Shown here one piece after another: positions 46,099 through 55,391 of a DNA stretch of 64,000 bases. The position numbers and the translations under genes were made by a program. Numbering within the stretch: the first letter of the stretch is position 1; the number at the start of each line of letters is the position of its first letter. The notes under the pieces were generated by a model. It saw only the letters and a list, made by a program, of their open reading frames with translations. It had not been told where the DNA came from and did no database searches. This stretch comes from Ectobius pallidus (lineage: Eukaryota; Arthropoda; Insecta; Blattodea; Ectobiidae). The DNA is taken from positions 197,680,174 through 197,744,173 of the forward strand of contig CAXKWD010000003.1 of the NCBI GenBank assembly GCA_964059195.1, written 5' to 3'.

Positions 46099-46703
46099 TA
46101 GGGCAAGGCATTTGATGATTTTGCATCTATTTTATATGAAGGTTAAAAGATAGCTCCAATGTATATAAATATATATCATTAAATAATTAATTAAATAAGG
46201 GCAATTTGTTTTTGCATTATTTTGCATATTTCGTCATTTTTCAAGAGATAGGTCATTTTTTGGCAATTTTTAGGTCATTTTCAGCATTTTTAGGTCATTT
46301 TCAGCATTTTATGTCATTTTTGGCATTTTAGGTAATTTTCGGCAATTTAGCAATAAATATACTTTATGGCACATATTTGCTAGGGGCAATTTGATGGGCA
46401 TGCCAGTTCAGAAAGAATTTATTTTTTGCTAAGGGTGTCCAAGTACTGTAGTATGAATTTACTGATATCTTTAGTAACAAAATAAGTGTGTTTTATATTG
46501 TAAATTTATATAGTATAAAGCATCGTCATAAACTGTATTTAGCACTTCATTACTTAAGAAAAAACTAATTAAAAGTAATAATGGTAAATTTATTGGTCAT
46601 TATTTTAAGATTTCGGGTCATTTTTTCACTATTTTTAGGTCATAAATGCATTTTTTATTTTGCATTTTCCCACTATTTTATGGTCATTAAATGCCTTGCC
46701 TTA
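46099..46703. mobile_element. hAT-type MITE nested in a hAT-like element
   Basis: Inverted termini TAGGGCAAGGCATTT and TAAGGCAAGGCATTT, with a perfect 8 bp duplication TTAATAAT (46091-46098 and 46704-46711). The interior is rich in GGTCATTTTT phrases, as in the element at 3514-5146. Confidence 0.85.
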
Positions 46704-46984
46704 TTAATAATTATAGTCAGGTGTTTTTCTTTTAGGACAATTATTTAAAAGTCAGTAGAGTCATAAGAAGATTGCAGAAGTTTTACGAAATCGACAACAT
46801 GGAAGTAGAATCCACAGTGGATTACGAAAGGGGGGCCAGGGTGCTCGGGCCCCTAAAAATCAAAATCTAAAATTCAATTTTTGTATTTTAAAAAATTATT
46901 AAATTAAAAAGTTTTAATCCTGAGGCTTTCACGGCCGGGGTCTTGACAATTGTTCATCTTTCGGGCTGTGGCCCATGGTCAATA

Positions 46985-47045
46985 GCTTCTAACTTGCCAA
47001 ACGTTTCGTTCCCACTGTGGGAAACTTCTTCAGTGGCTGGTGACC
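46985..47045 (-). repeat. Hammerhead-core-like hairpin, minus strand
   Basis: The minus strand reads CTGAAGA, a long stem (TTTCCCA with TGGGAA) and CGAAACG. Similar hairpins occur in Penelope-like elements. Helices I and III are not convincing. Confidence 0.35.
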
Positions 47046-47924
47046 AGTCGGAGACTCGGTGCTGAATGAACTGTCTTCTGAGATGCACGATTGCATCTCA
47101 GAACAATTTTTGTTTTTGTGTCTAATATGACCAGTTATTTTGTTTTCATAACATAATGAGTTGGCTAATATTTCCATTGTTCAATGTGTTATTTAGCCTA
47201 ACTTTTCTTATAAATAGTAGTAGCCTAAGTATTATAGGCCTTACTTAGGTAACGATTTCTTGTTTACGTTGGCATGTCTTAGAGTATGGTAAACAAATTT
47301 TCTAACTATTCTCTGTCCCATTTAAGAACGATCCTGTTAAAACAAAGAGGCGTGCCTGTCATTGCCCGCACGTGTTAATGTTAGTTTGTTTCTTCTCAGT
47401 ACAACTGACCCTCAGGGTCGTCGTGAACAATGAATCCTTTGTTTTGTTTGCTAATTGACATACTATAATGAAGACTATGCCAGTGAGAGTTTGTTATTTC
47501 ACGTGTAAAGGTTGATATTATTGTTGCATGAACTTACGAACACTCGTTAGCCACGCCCTGGCAATGGCGCATGCTAATGACATTAACCAATCACGTTTTG
47601 ATACATGATGCAAATTTTCCGCGAACTCTCTGTGAGTTCTCCTCCCCTTTGTTTTCACTAGGATCAAACTAGAATGGGATCAATTATAGTTTTTCAGTGC
47701 TGAAAAAGCATAAAATGTGATTTTCATTAGTTTAATATTTAAAAAATTCCGGGGAGGCCCCCGGTATTCCATACCCCCAAACCCAGTGGTACTTTAGACC
47801 CTCCAAAAAATTATTTTCTGGCTACGTCATTGTTGCACTTATTATATTATTAATATAATGTTGCAAAGTGTCCCATTAGTTAAAACGACAAACAAACACA
47901 CACAGACAAATTTAATTCAACAGG

Positions 47925-48232
47925 TAGGCTATATACAAACTCAAATGCCAAGACTGCCCCAGTTTCTACATAGACCAAACAGGCAGATCATTTCGAAGCA
48001 GATACAAAGAGCACATCAAAGCTATCCACCAAGCACAAAACAATTCAAATTTCGCATCATCACAATGGAACACAATTATGAAAACATAAACACAGACATG
48101 AAAATACTACACATCACACAAAAAAGCAAGAAATTAAACACATTGGAACAATTCGAAATCTACGAACACACAAAATCATACCCAACATTAGTTTTAAACA
48201 TCCAACTCAATTTCAGATCACACGCTATTTGA
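47925..48232 (+). pseudogene. Penelope-like GIY-YIG endonuclease remnant
   Basis: One frame encodes YKLKCQDCPSFYIDQTGRSF then RSRYKEHIKAIH, the start of the GIY-YIG nuclease domain of Penelope-like retroelements. After a stop, the neighbouring frame continues with MKILHITQKSKKLNTLEQFE and IYEHTK, the C-terminal part of the same domain. A frameshift therefore breaks it. The first frame extends to about 48083. The reverse transcriptase part is absent. The 124-codon frame starting 47858 mixes noise with the real C-terminal end. Confidence 0.7.
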
Positions 48233-48341
48233 CACAATAATACATACAAACAGTGAAACCAAACCCCCATCACCTACCCCCACCTCCACTATACCCCCAC
48301 CATAACAGACACCCTCACAAATACCTCCTCAAGAGACCCCA

Positions 48342-48404
48342 CTTGGCACTGTGCTGATGATGCAGGAACCCACATTCGAAACGGCCGTCCAGAAGTTTGC
48401 CAAG
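48342..48404 (+). ncRNA. Hammerhead ribozyme-like motif
   Basis: CTGATGA (48354-48360) and GAA (48378-48380) are followed by the palindrome ACGGCCGT and C (48381-48389), giving a GTC cleavage triplet. An outer helix I pairs CTTGGCA (48342-48348) with TGCCAAG (48398-48404). Helix II is poor, so it may be decayed. It lies about 110 bp after the Penelope-like nuclease, where such ribozymes are known in that retroelement class. Confidence 0.45.
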
Positions 48405-48690
48405 GTAAATAATGTGCGTTAAGGAAAGTGTTTTTATTCAACTATTTATTACACAACGCTAAAGTCTGACACAAGAATGAAGGACAAAAAATAAATTTAA
48501 AAAATTGCCCCCCCCCCCAGAAAATATCATATGGGCACCCTTGATATTGTGCAGTTTTAATTGCAGCTTTCAAGGCTTGAAGATTGTTCCGTAGGGCAAT
48601 TCGATATTAATCGATTTCAAAACAGTGTTATTATGAGTTTCTGTACTATAACGGGATATCATTACGATACCGCTACGTCACGTATAATAA

Positions 48691-48895
48691 TCTCTCTATA
48701 TATAAAAGGCTTTGTCCTGACTGACTGACAGGAATCAACGGATCAACGTAGAGCCTAAACTATAACAGGTAGAGACTTGGAATTTTGACAGTACCTTCGG
48801 TTCATAATGTAGGTGTTCACTAAGAAAGGATTTTGCAAAATTTTTATTTTAAATGCCAAAAATTAAATGTTTTTGAGAATACTTCAACCCTTTTT
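48691..48895 (+). mobile_element. Helitron 5' end fragment
   Basis: Begins TCTCTCTATATATAAAAGGC after a host A and is homologous, in opposite orientation, to the 5' end of the Helitron at 44392-45615 for about 200 bp. No matching 3' hairpin and CTRR end were found downstream. Confidence 0.5.
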
Positions 48896-49047
48896 ACCCC
48901 TTTCACCCATCTATTCCTCTCCCTGTCTATTTTTGTTTTTTTTTCCTCTTCTTTTCTCTCTTTCTGTCTCATTCGGTCCCACTTTTTTACGTTTGTATTC
49001 TCCCTTCTTCTACATATTTTTCTTTTCAACTTTCTCTCTTACCCTCG

Positions 49048-49099
<52 letters not shown>

Positions 49100-49390
49100 G
49101 TTTTCTCCTCAACTAACTCTCTCACCCTCTCCTTATTTATAGTCCTCTCTTTCGCTACTTCTTTCTGTCTTCCTTTCCGCCCTTCTCTCTCCTTCTCTCT
49201 AACCCGTTTTCTCTTGCTTTCTTACTTTTTCTTTCTTTCTTTCTTTCTTTCTTACTTACTTTCTCAATCATACTTTTCTCCGTTTCTCATTTTCTCTTCC
49301 TCTCTTTTTAAATTTCCACGCCATCCAATGAAATGTCTACAATACTGTGTCCTTTTGTCTGTTACTCTACTGGACAAGGAAAGCTTTTGA
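48896..49390. repeat. Pyrimidine-rich low-complexity region
   Basis: CT dinucleotide run at about 49051-49095 and CTTT repeats at about 49228-49252, within a T/C-rich tract. The 185-codon frame across it is composition-driven. Confidence 0.85.
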
Positions 49391-51850
49391 CATATCCAGA
49401 ATCGAGAGGAAACAATCGATAGGAACTGTGATAACGGCTGGCTGAATGCTGGAGAGTGACAGTTCCATCTGGAAGTGATTTACTGCACCATTATGAAACA
49501 AATGCAGGTCACAGGTGGTCTCGGCCTCATAAACTGACAGTAAACTTGCTGCTCTCTATAGTTAAAATTATGAAACAGAGTGCTGCTTGCTGTGTAGTAG
49601 ATATTTTTAAAAAATAGTGCATGCTGTAACTAAGCTAGGTCGGCCCTTCTGTAAAACTACAAAAGCCCAAATTGTTGGAAAGAGAGGCTTTGTTCATTAC
49701 AATTATAACTTATTTAATAAGCCTAAATATTTCATTGCATCACTGACGGATAACTGTAGAGAATTGTATTGTATTGAATTGATTTTATTCTAGGATTGTA
49801 AGCGTAGAACTTAAATGTTCCTTTTAGGGATACAATTCGCTCACAATGACTGAAAAAATTACAAATAAATTACAAATATAATGATTAATACAGACACATT
49901 GTTAATACAAATACTAACCTAATGAAATGCAGTAGAGCCAAAATATATTATATGATGAGCAAACTTTTGCAGAAGATAATGAGAATTAGGATTCATAAGC
50001 GGTTATGAGGTGATTAACAGTGTGTTTTTTATTTGTCGTAGCAAGAGAATAACTTTGATAATCATGCAGATGGAGTTTATTATAAAATCGAGAGACCGTG
50101 CATATAAAAAATGTATTAAATATAGTGGTACGGTGTCTAGGAATTTGGAGTGTGCTTTTCTCGCAAGCTACTTGTTTTGCTAGCATTTTATTCATGTCTA
50201 GTTAGTCTTTCTGTTTAAATGCTCTGCTATTTCAGTTCGTGCACTGTTTCAGCAGTATGTGGCGGAGTGATACATTCTTAGCGCCTTGTTCATGCGGCAG
50301 GTGCATAGCTTAGTGACCCTAGTGACTGTTTCACGGCGTCGCTTCAGTTTAGTCAGATTCCATCATTCACATGAACCAGTTGTGTGAATCGCTTCTCCAG
50401 TTCCGCGCCTTTCTTAGACAATAGCCGCAGTGACTTTTGCTCTTAAATCGCTATTTAGTACACAATACTTCAAGCTACAATTATTGTCGCGTTCGTATAA
50501 TTATTCTACAAATAATTATATCAATTTGCAATCTTCACAGCTTACTAGATCAGTCTATTAAGCTCGTAATAGTTCGAGAGCATTATGCAACCAAGCGTTC
50601 GCAGTGAATTAGCTATTTCAGTGTATTTAGTATCAAGAATACTTCTTCTACAGTATTTTCATTAATTCGTGACAGAATTACGAGTGTTTTGATATAAAAA
50701 TCAACTCTGCTGTAAATACAGTACATTTACATCCACGTGGCCACAATTCGCGCCAAATCTCAGTACATTGGTTTTTGCAAAGTGATGCAATCATATTTCA
50801 GCTCATATGTATTTATTTCATTCATCTAACCAACATATACCGTGTGAATAAATGTGCATAGTTAAATTTACATGTATAAGGTTTTGTTCCAATATTGCAT
50901 CTGTGGACCTCTGTTCCCAGCGACCTGCGTATAAGTCCTTCTTGCTCTCCTTAAGTGCCTGTATATTAACAACAGGCTGGTCCTCCTCTACCAGAGATTC
51001 TATTTATCATTTTCCCTTACATTCGTTCCTCTCGTTCCGACCTGAGGATCCCTTACATTTTGCTCCTATCGTTCCGGTTTTATGCCGTCCCCAACAGTCC
51101 TTGAAGTAAATCTATTGCTGCGATTATGAACTTTTTGCATGGGGATGAGAGATTTCAACAGGTAAATGGGACTTTTACATTTCATAACTTTAAGAGTTAG
51201 CAGTGTAACGGAAAGGGGAGAAAGAGAGAGACTTGCGGAGAACGGGTACCAATCGAAGTTTTCCTAAGAAAATTAAAGTAATATTGATGAATTTCATATT
51301 GACCAACGAGTGGCTAACATAGCTTACAGATGTACAGAATCCATCTTACACTCTCGCTAATACAGTCCTATGCTTTTCTTACGATGTCTGGGTGCTTTCA
51401 ATGCATAAGTCTTGAAACTTATTTGTATACATGTGAGATGACAGCGCTATCTTTTTTTTAAGGAATGAATTCCAGATATAATCTCAGTAATGACATGTGT
51501 TCAGTTTTATTTAAAATTGATGTTAAAATAAGATAAGTAACGTTATAAAATCACAACTATATATCTATCACAACATGAAACCATCCATTAGTACACAAGG
51601 TGACACACAAAAGATGGGAACTTTCTAACATCCAATAATAAAACCAAGAGTGATGGAAGAAAACATTTTATTCACACTAATTGAAAGCTTAAAGATTGCC
51701 ATTTAAGAAACATTAATGGAATTTATCATTTTTTCTTAAATTACGTCCTTTAGATGGCGTCCTCCTGTACGAATGCATTCTTGAAACCTGGGATACAGTG
51801 AATTTCATAACGAATTCTCATCCAGAGTTCTTGGTCAAGTTGTGAACTGT
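49391..51850. other. Stretch without recognised genes
   Basis: No confident exon. The minus strand at about 51750-51850 reads DQELWMRIRYEIHCIPG-like sequence that might be the end of a DDE transposase, but support is weak. Confidence 0.35.
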
Positions 51851-51852
51851 CA

Positions 51853-51905
51853 AGTCAGTCAGTCAGTCATTCATTAAGTGAGGACAAATCCTCTTATATA
51901 TATAG

Positions 51906-51943
<38 letters not shown>

Positions 51944-52075
51944 GCTAAGTCAGTCAGTCAGTCATTCATTAAGTGAGGACAAATCCTCACATATATATAA
52001 GAGGATTTGTCCTCACTTAATGGATGACTGACTGACTGACTGACTGAAAATCAACGTAGAGCCTAATGGTAAGGG
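51853..52075. repeat. Cluster of Helitron-end-like repeats with AT microsatellite
   Basis: The phrase CAGTCATTCATTAAGTGAGG followed by ACAAATCCTC occurs twice on the plus strand (from about 51862 and 51955) and once inverted (to about 52045). They are separated by an AT run (about 51896-51942) and CACATATATATAAG. It resembles, with substitutions, the TATATAAAAGGCTTTGTCCT type of end at 45.6 and 48.7 kb. Confidence 0.6.
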
Positions 52076-52747
52076 AGCCCAAGAGGGGATTTTGGGATTT
52101 ACTGGAGCGCGTCAGATTAAGGTAAGGTGGGTTAATTACATACTGAAAAGTGTGCATTTCAAAATGCTAACGATTTGAGCGTGACATAAGGGAGTGGGAG
52201 GGAAATCACCTTGACATTCTCGAGTGGGGTAATTATTTTTTTTTTTTAATTTTTACAGAAAAAAATAATAAATAACGGGAAAAATGTATAATCTGCCTAT
52301 TTCCACAAGCCGAAGTAGCAAAAATCGTCAATCAAGTTTAGTGCGTGCAGCTGGAGTAAACAAACAATTATTAATATTACTTAATAATCAAATGTTATAA
52401 TTTTCGCCTTTCATTTGTTATATGTTACTTCTTTCCACATCCTTCTGATTCTAAATGACTAACATTTAATATAAACGTATTTTTCTTCAACAGACCCTAC
52501 GTCATCAGCTGACATCTTTCCCAGAAGACAACCGTTACATGAACTTGCTAACGGGCTGATTGAAGCGGTCAGCCGATTTTTTGTTTGACGAAACTAAAAC
52601 CCAAAATTTATAATTTAAACAATTATTTATGGCCGAACTGAATCAGTCGTAAGCAACTTGCTTATACAGTAGACCTAATGGTGCTTTATTCTAATTGGTA
52701 TTTATCAGTATGTGTATAAATCTTTTCTTTAGATATAAGATGACTAT
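52076..52747. other. Stretch before the Polinton
   Basis: No gene seen. A T-run and TTTTACAGAAAAAAATAA-type sequence lie at about 52230-52280. Confidence 0.35.
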
Positions 52748-53750
52748 AGTAGTAACTAGCTAGCTTTAAATCAAAATGGCCGCCACCCGGCCCCGCCCCG
52801 GCGTCGCGACGTCGCCCCCCTTGAAACATGTCACGACATGCACCAACGCGAGGTCCTTTGCTCCATGACGTCATAGGAATTTTTCAAACAAAAGGATACG
52901 CTCTTACGTGTTATGGTATCCCCTGGTTCATACCACTTATGTCCTTTGCTCCATGACGTAGTTTATTATGCAAATACGTTCTAAGAAAAAAACGTTCATA
53001 TTATATTACCAAATCTAGCATGTGGATGGAGTTACTGTAACAAGCACTATACATAACATCATGACTAAGAGGAAAAGAATTCCTTTCAACAGCTTATCTT
53101 TTTTTTTTTTTTTTTTTTTTTTTTGCGAAACAACAGGAACACGGAAGTTTTTCTTAGGGGAGAGAGAATTTTAAAGGTGTGACGTCTAAGCACTATACAT
53201 AACATCCTGACTAAGAGGAAAAGAATTCCTTTCAACAGCTTATCTTTTTTGCGAAACAACAAAAAACACGGAAGTGTAGCCCTGGAATGTATCCCTTGGC
53301 TTGTTTAGAGATAAAATATATGATACAATCTTTTCTCTTGGGGGAGAGAGAATTTTAAAGGTGTGACGTCATTAATGTAAGTGTTTCAGTTTTCTGTATA
53401 AATACATGTTTCTGTACAGTTCTAAGTTAAGAGTGACCTCATAGTGTGTTTGCGAAGTCATCCATCTGATCCTCTGGTAAGTAATCATATTTTCTTTTAT
53501 TTACTAATAATTAAGTGACAGTTTATTGTTTTTTTTTTAAATGATTGCGCTGGGCTTTTATAGTGAAGCCGCTCTTTATTAATTGACTCAAGGATTTTAT
53601 AATAACAGTTTTAGTACAAAATGTTTGTGGTTCAGAGCTATGAAAATTGTAAGTAAAAATAAAAGCTAATATATGTTCATTGTGTGCGTTTCCACCTAAT
53701 TATATAGATAGTTTGAATTAAAGAAGTTTCGGTGTCACAACAAAACAAAT
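52748..53750 (+). repeat. Polinton left-terminal non-coding region
   Basis: Contains duplicated blocks. CACTATACATAACATC with its following 80 bp is at 53044 and 53191, and GGGGAGAGAGAATTTTAAAG is at about 53157 and 53341. A 27 bp T-run lies near 53098-53124. TATAAATA at 53397-53404, followed by a splice-donor-like CTGGTAAGTAAT at 53474, suggests a possible further promoter and exon, unproven. Confidence 0.5.
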
Positions 53751-54420
53751 ATGAAAGCCCGCGTTGTGCCCTTTCGTCCTATGGTGTTCCGACGCCTCCC
53801 CGACGCTCTAGTTGTGCCCTTTTGGCAAAAATACGTCATGGGTGTCATATGAAAGCCCTCGATGTGCCCTTTCGTCCTAAACTGTTCCGACGCCGCCCAC
53901 GACGCCCTAGTTGTGCCCTTTTGGCAAAAATACGTCATGGGTATCATATGAAAGCCCGCGTTGTGCCCTTTCGTCCTAAGATGTTCCGACGCCGCCCCCG
54001 ACGCCCTAGTTGTGCCCTTTTGGCAAAATGACGTCATGGGTATCATATGAAAGCCCGCGCTATGCCCTTTCGTCCTAAACTGTTCCGACGCCTCCCCCGA
54101 CGCCCTAGTTGTGCCCTTTTGGCAAAATGACGTCATGGGTATCATATGAAAGCCCGCGCTATGCCCTTTCGTCCTAAACTGTTCCGACGCCGCCCCCGAC
54201 GCCCTAGTTGTGCCCTTTTGACAAAATGACGTCATAGGTATCATATGAAAGCCCTCGATGTGCCCTTTCGTCCTAAACTGTTCCGACGCCGCCCCCGACA
54301 CCCTAGTTGTGCCCTTTTGGCAAAAAGACGTCATGGGTGTCATATGAAAGCGTGCGATGTGCCCTTTCGTCCTAAGGTGTTCCGACGCCCTAGTTGTGCC
54401 CTTTTTGCAAAAATTCCACC
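53751..54420 (+). repeat. 99 bp tandem array
   Basis: Units start at 53751, 53849, 53948, 54047, 54146, 54245 and 54344, each beginning ATGAAAGC. The period is 98-99 bp. Because 99 is a multiple of three, long frames run through on both strands (up to 202 codons), but they only echo the repeat. Three units contain the perfect palindrome TGACGTCA. Confidence 0.92.
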
Positions 54421-54500
54421 ACGCATACTCAGGTCCTTTGCTCTATGACGTCATGGGGTTAGAATTGAAACATGTCACAACATGCACCAACGTGACGCTA

Positions 54501-54945
54501 CTCTCCGAGCAACACTAGGATGTAGTCATGCTTTCTAAATAACTTTTCGATGACGTGTATACATACATGTTTCCGTACATTCCTAAGTTAGGATAAGATC
54601 TTGTAAATACATGTCTTTTATACAAAACTCTCCGAGCAACACTAGGATGTAGTCATGTTTTCTAAATAACTTTTCGATGACGTGTATAGATACATGTTTC
54701 CGTACATTCCTAAGTTAGGATAAGATCTTGTAAATACATGTCTTTTATACAAAACTCTCCGAGCAACACTAGGATGTAGTCATGTTTTCTAAATAACTTT
54801 TCGATGACGTGTATAGATACATGTTTCCGTACATTCCTAAGTTAGGATAAGATCTTGTAAATACATGTCTTTTATACAAAACTCTCAGACCAACACTATG
54901 ACATGGTTATGCTTTCTAAATAACTTTTCGATGACGTAGTAACAG
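54501..54945 (+). repeat. 127 bp tandem array
   Basis: Units begin CTCTCCGAGCAACACTAGGA at 54501, 54628 and 54755, with a diverged fourth at 54882. Each holds a block (for example 54557-54590) homologous to the TATAAATA-containing segment at 53395-53430. Confidence 0.9.
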
Positions 54946-55064
54946 CTACCTTGAGATATCTTTAAGTAAGTAGAGAGAGAGATAACGCAAACATAGCAAA
55001 TACGATACAACACAGGAAAATTCCAAAGATTCATACTTTCTAAAAATAACATTTCGACAGCTAG

Positions 55065-55098
55065 TATAAATAGACGCATCTTACTTCCACTTCTCAGT
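55065..55098 (+). promoter_or_regulatory. Core promoter of the PolB gene (TATA and TCAGT)
   Basis: TATAAATA at 55065-55072 and an arthropod-type initiator TCAGT at 55094-55098, with the A 31 bases after the TATA start. This predicts a transcription start at 55096. Confidence 0.65.
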
Positions 55099-55127
55099 GT
55101 ACTACAACGCTTTCTACATATAAGGTG

Positions 55128-55200
55128 AAACAGAACAGATTACTAGAACAAGTAGTAGCTGAATCAAGGAAAAGAGTTAGAGATTTATCACAGGAGAAAC
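55128..55200 (+). repeat. Leader segment duplicated from the 60.7 kb gene
   Basis: About 72 bp closely match 60814-60886 inside the gene at 60669-61307, with shared phrases GTAGCTGAATC and AAAAGAGTTAGAGATTTATC. It lies in the predicted non-coding first exon of PolB. Confidence 0.8.
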
Positions 55201-55228
55201 AGTTTTACAGCTTTGTTGTTACAGAGAG

Positions 55229-55336
55229 GTGAGTGATAATGCATTAAAAACGCATACAGTCAAGTGCTAATTATTTCCGTTACATTCATGTGTTATGTTC
55301 TTTATACTGTTACATGCATTTCTCTAATTGTTACAG
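55229..55336 (+). other. Predicted 5' UTR intron of the PolB gene
   Basis: Donor GAG/GTGAGT at 55229 and acceptor TTGTTACAG ending at 55336, 108 bp. Removing it makes the ATG at 55392 the first AUG of the mRNA. The upstream ATG at 55290 falls inside the intron. Confidence 0.6.
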
Positions 55337-55391
55337 ATTCAGTCTTTTGTATTGTGTTGAATATCATTATATATTACTACTAATAATAATA

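Larger units (their letters stand above)
46019..48543. mobile_element. hAT-like element with nested insertions
   Basis: Termini CATGGGCGCCCATA and CAAGGGTGCCCATA (inverse) are flanked by a perfect 8 bp duplication ATATTGTG (46011-46018 and 48544-48551). No hAT transposase is visible. The interior holds a smaller hAT MITE and Penelope-like sequence. Confidence 0.65.

Noticed and set aside
48833..49390. 185-codon frame that looks like a multi-pass membrane protein
   Set aside because: Produced by a pyrimidine-rich tract with CT and CTTT repeats, inside a Helitron fragment flank.
53735..54343. 202-codon minus-strand and 99-codon plus-strand frames in the 99 bp array
   Set aside because: The period is a multiple of three, so frames stay open by repetition. 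The products only repeat the unit and resemble no protein.
53751..54945. CRISPR array
   Set aside because: Units are contiguous 99 and 127 bp tandem repeats without unique spacers, in a eukaryotic transposon.
55290..55391. Upstream in-frame ATG for PolB adding a hydrophobic leader
   Set aside because: It lies inside the predicted intron, and the acidic start at 55392 is the first AUG after splicing.
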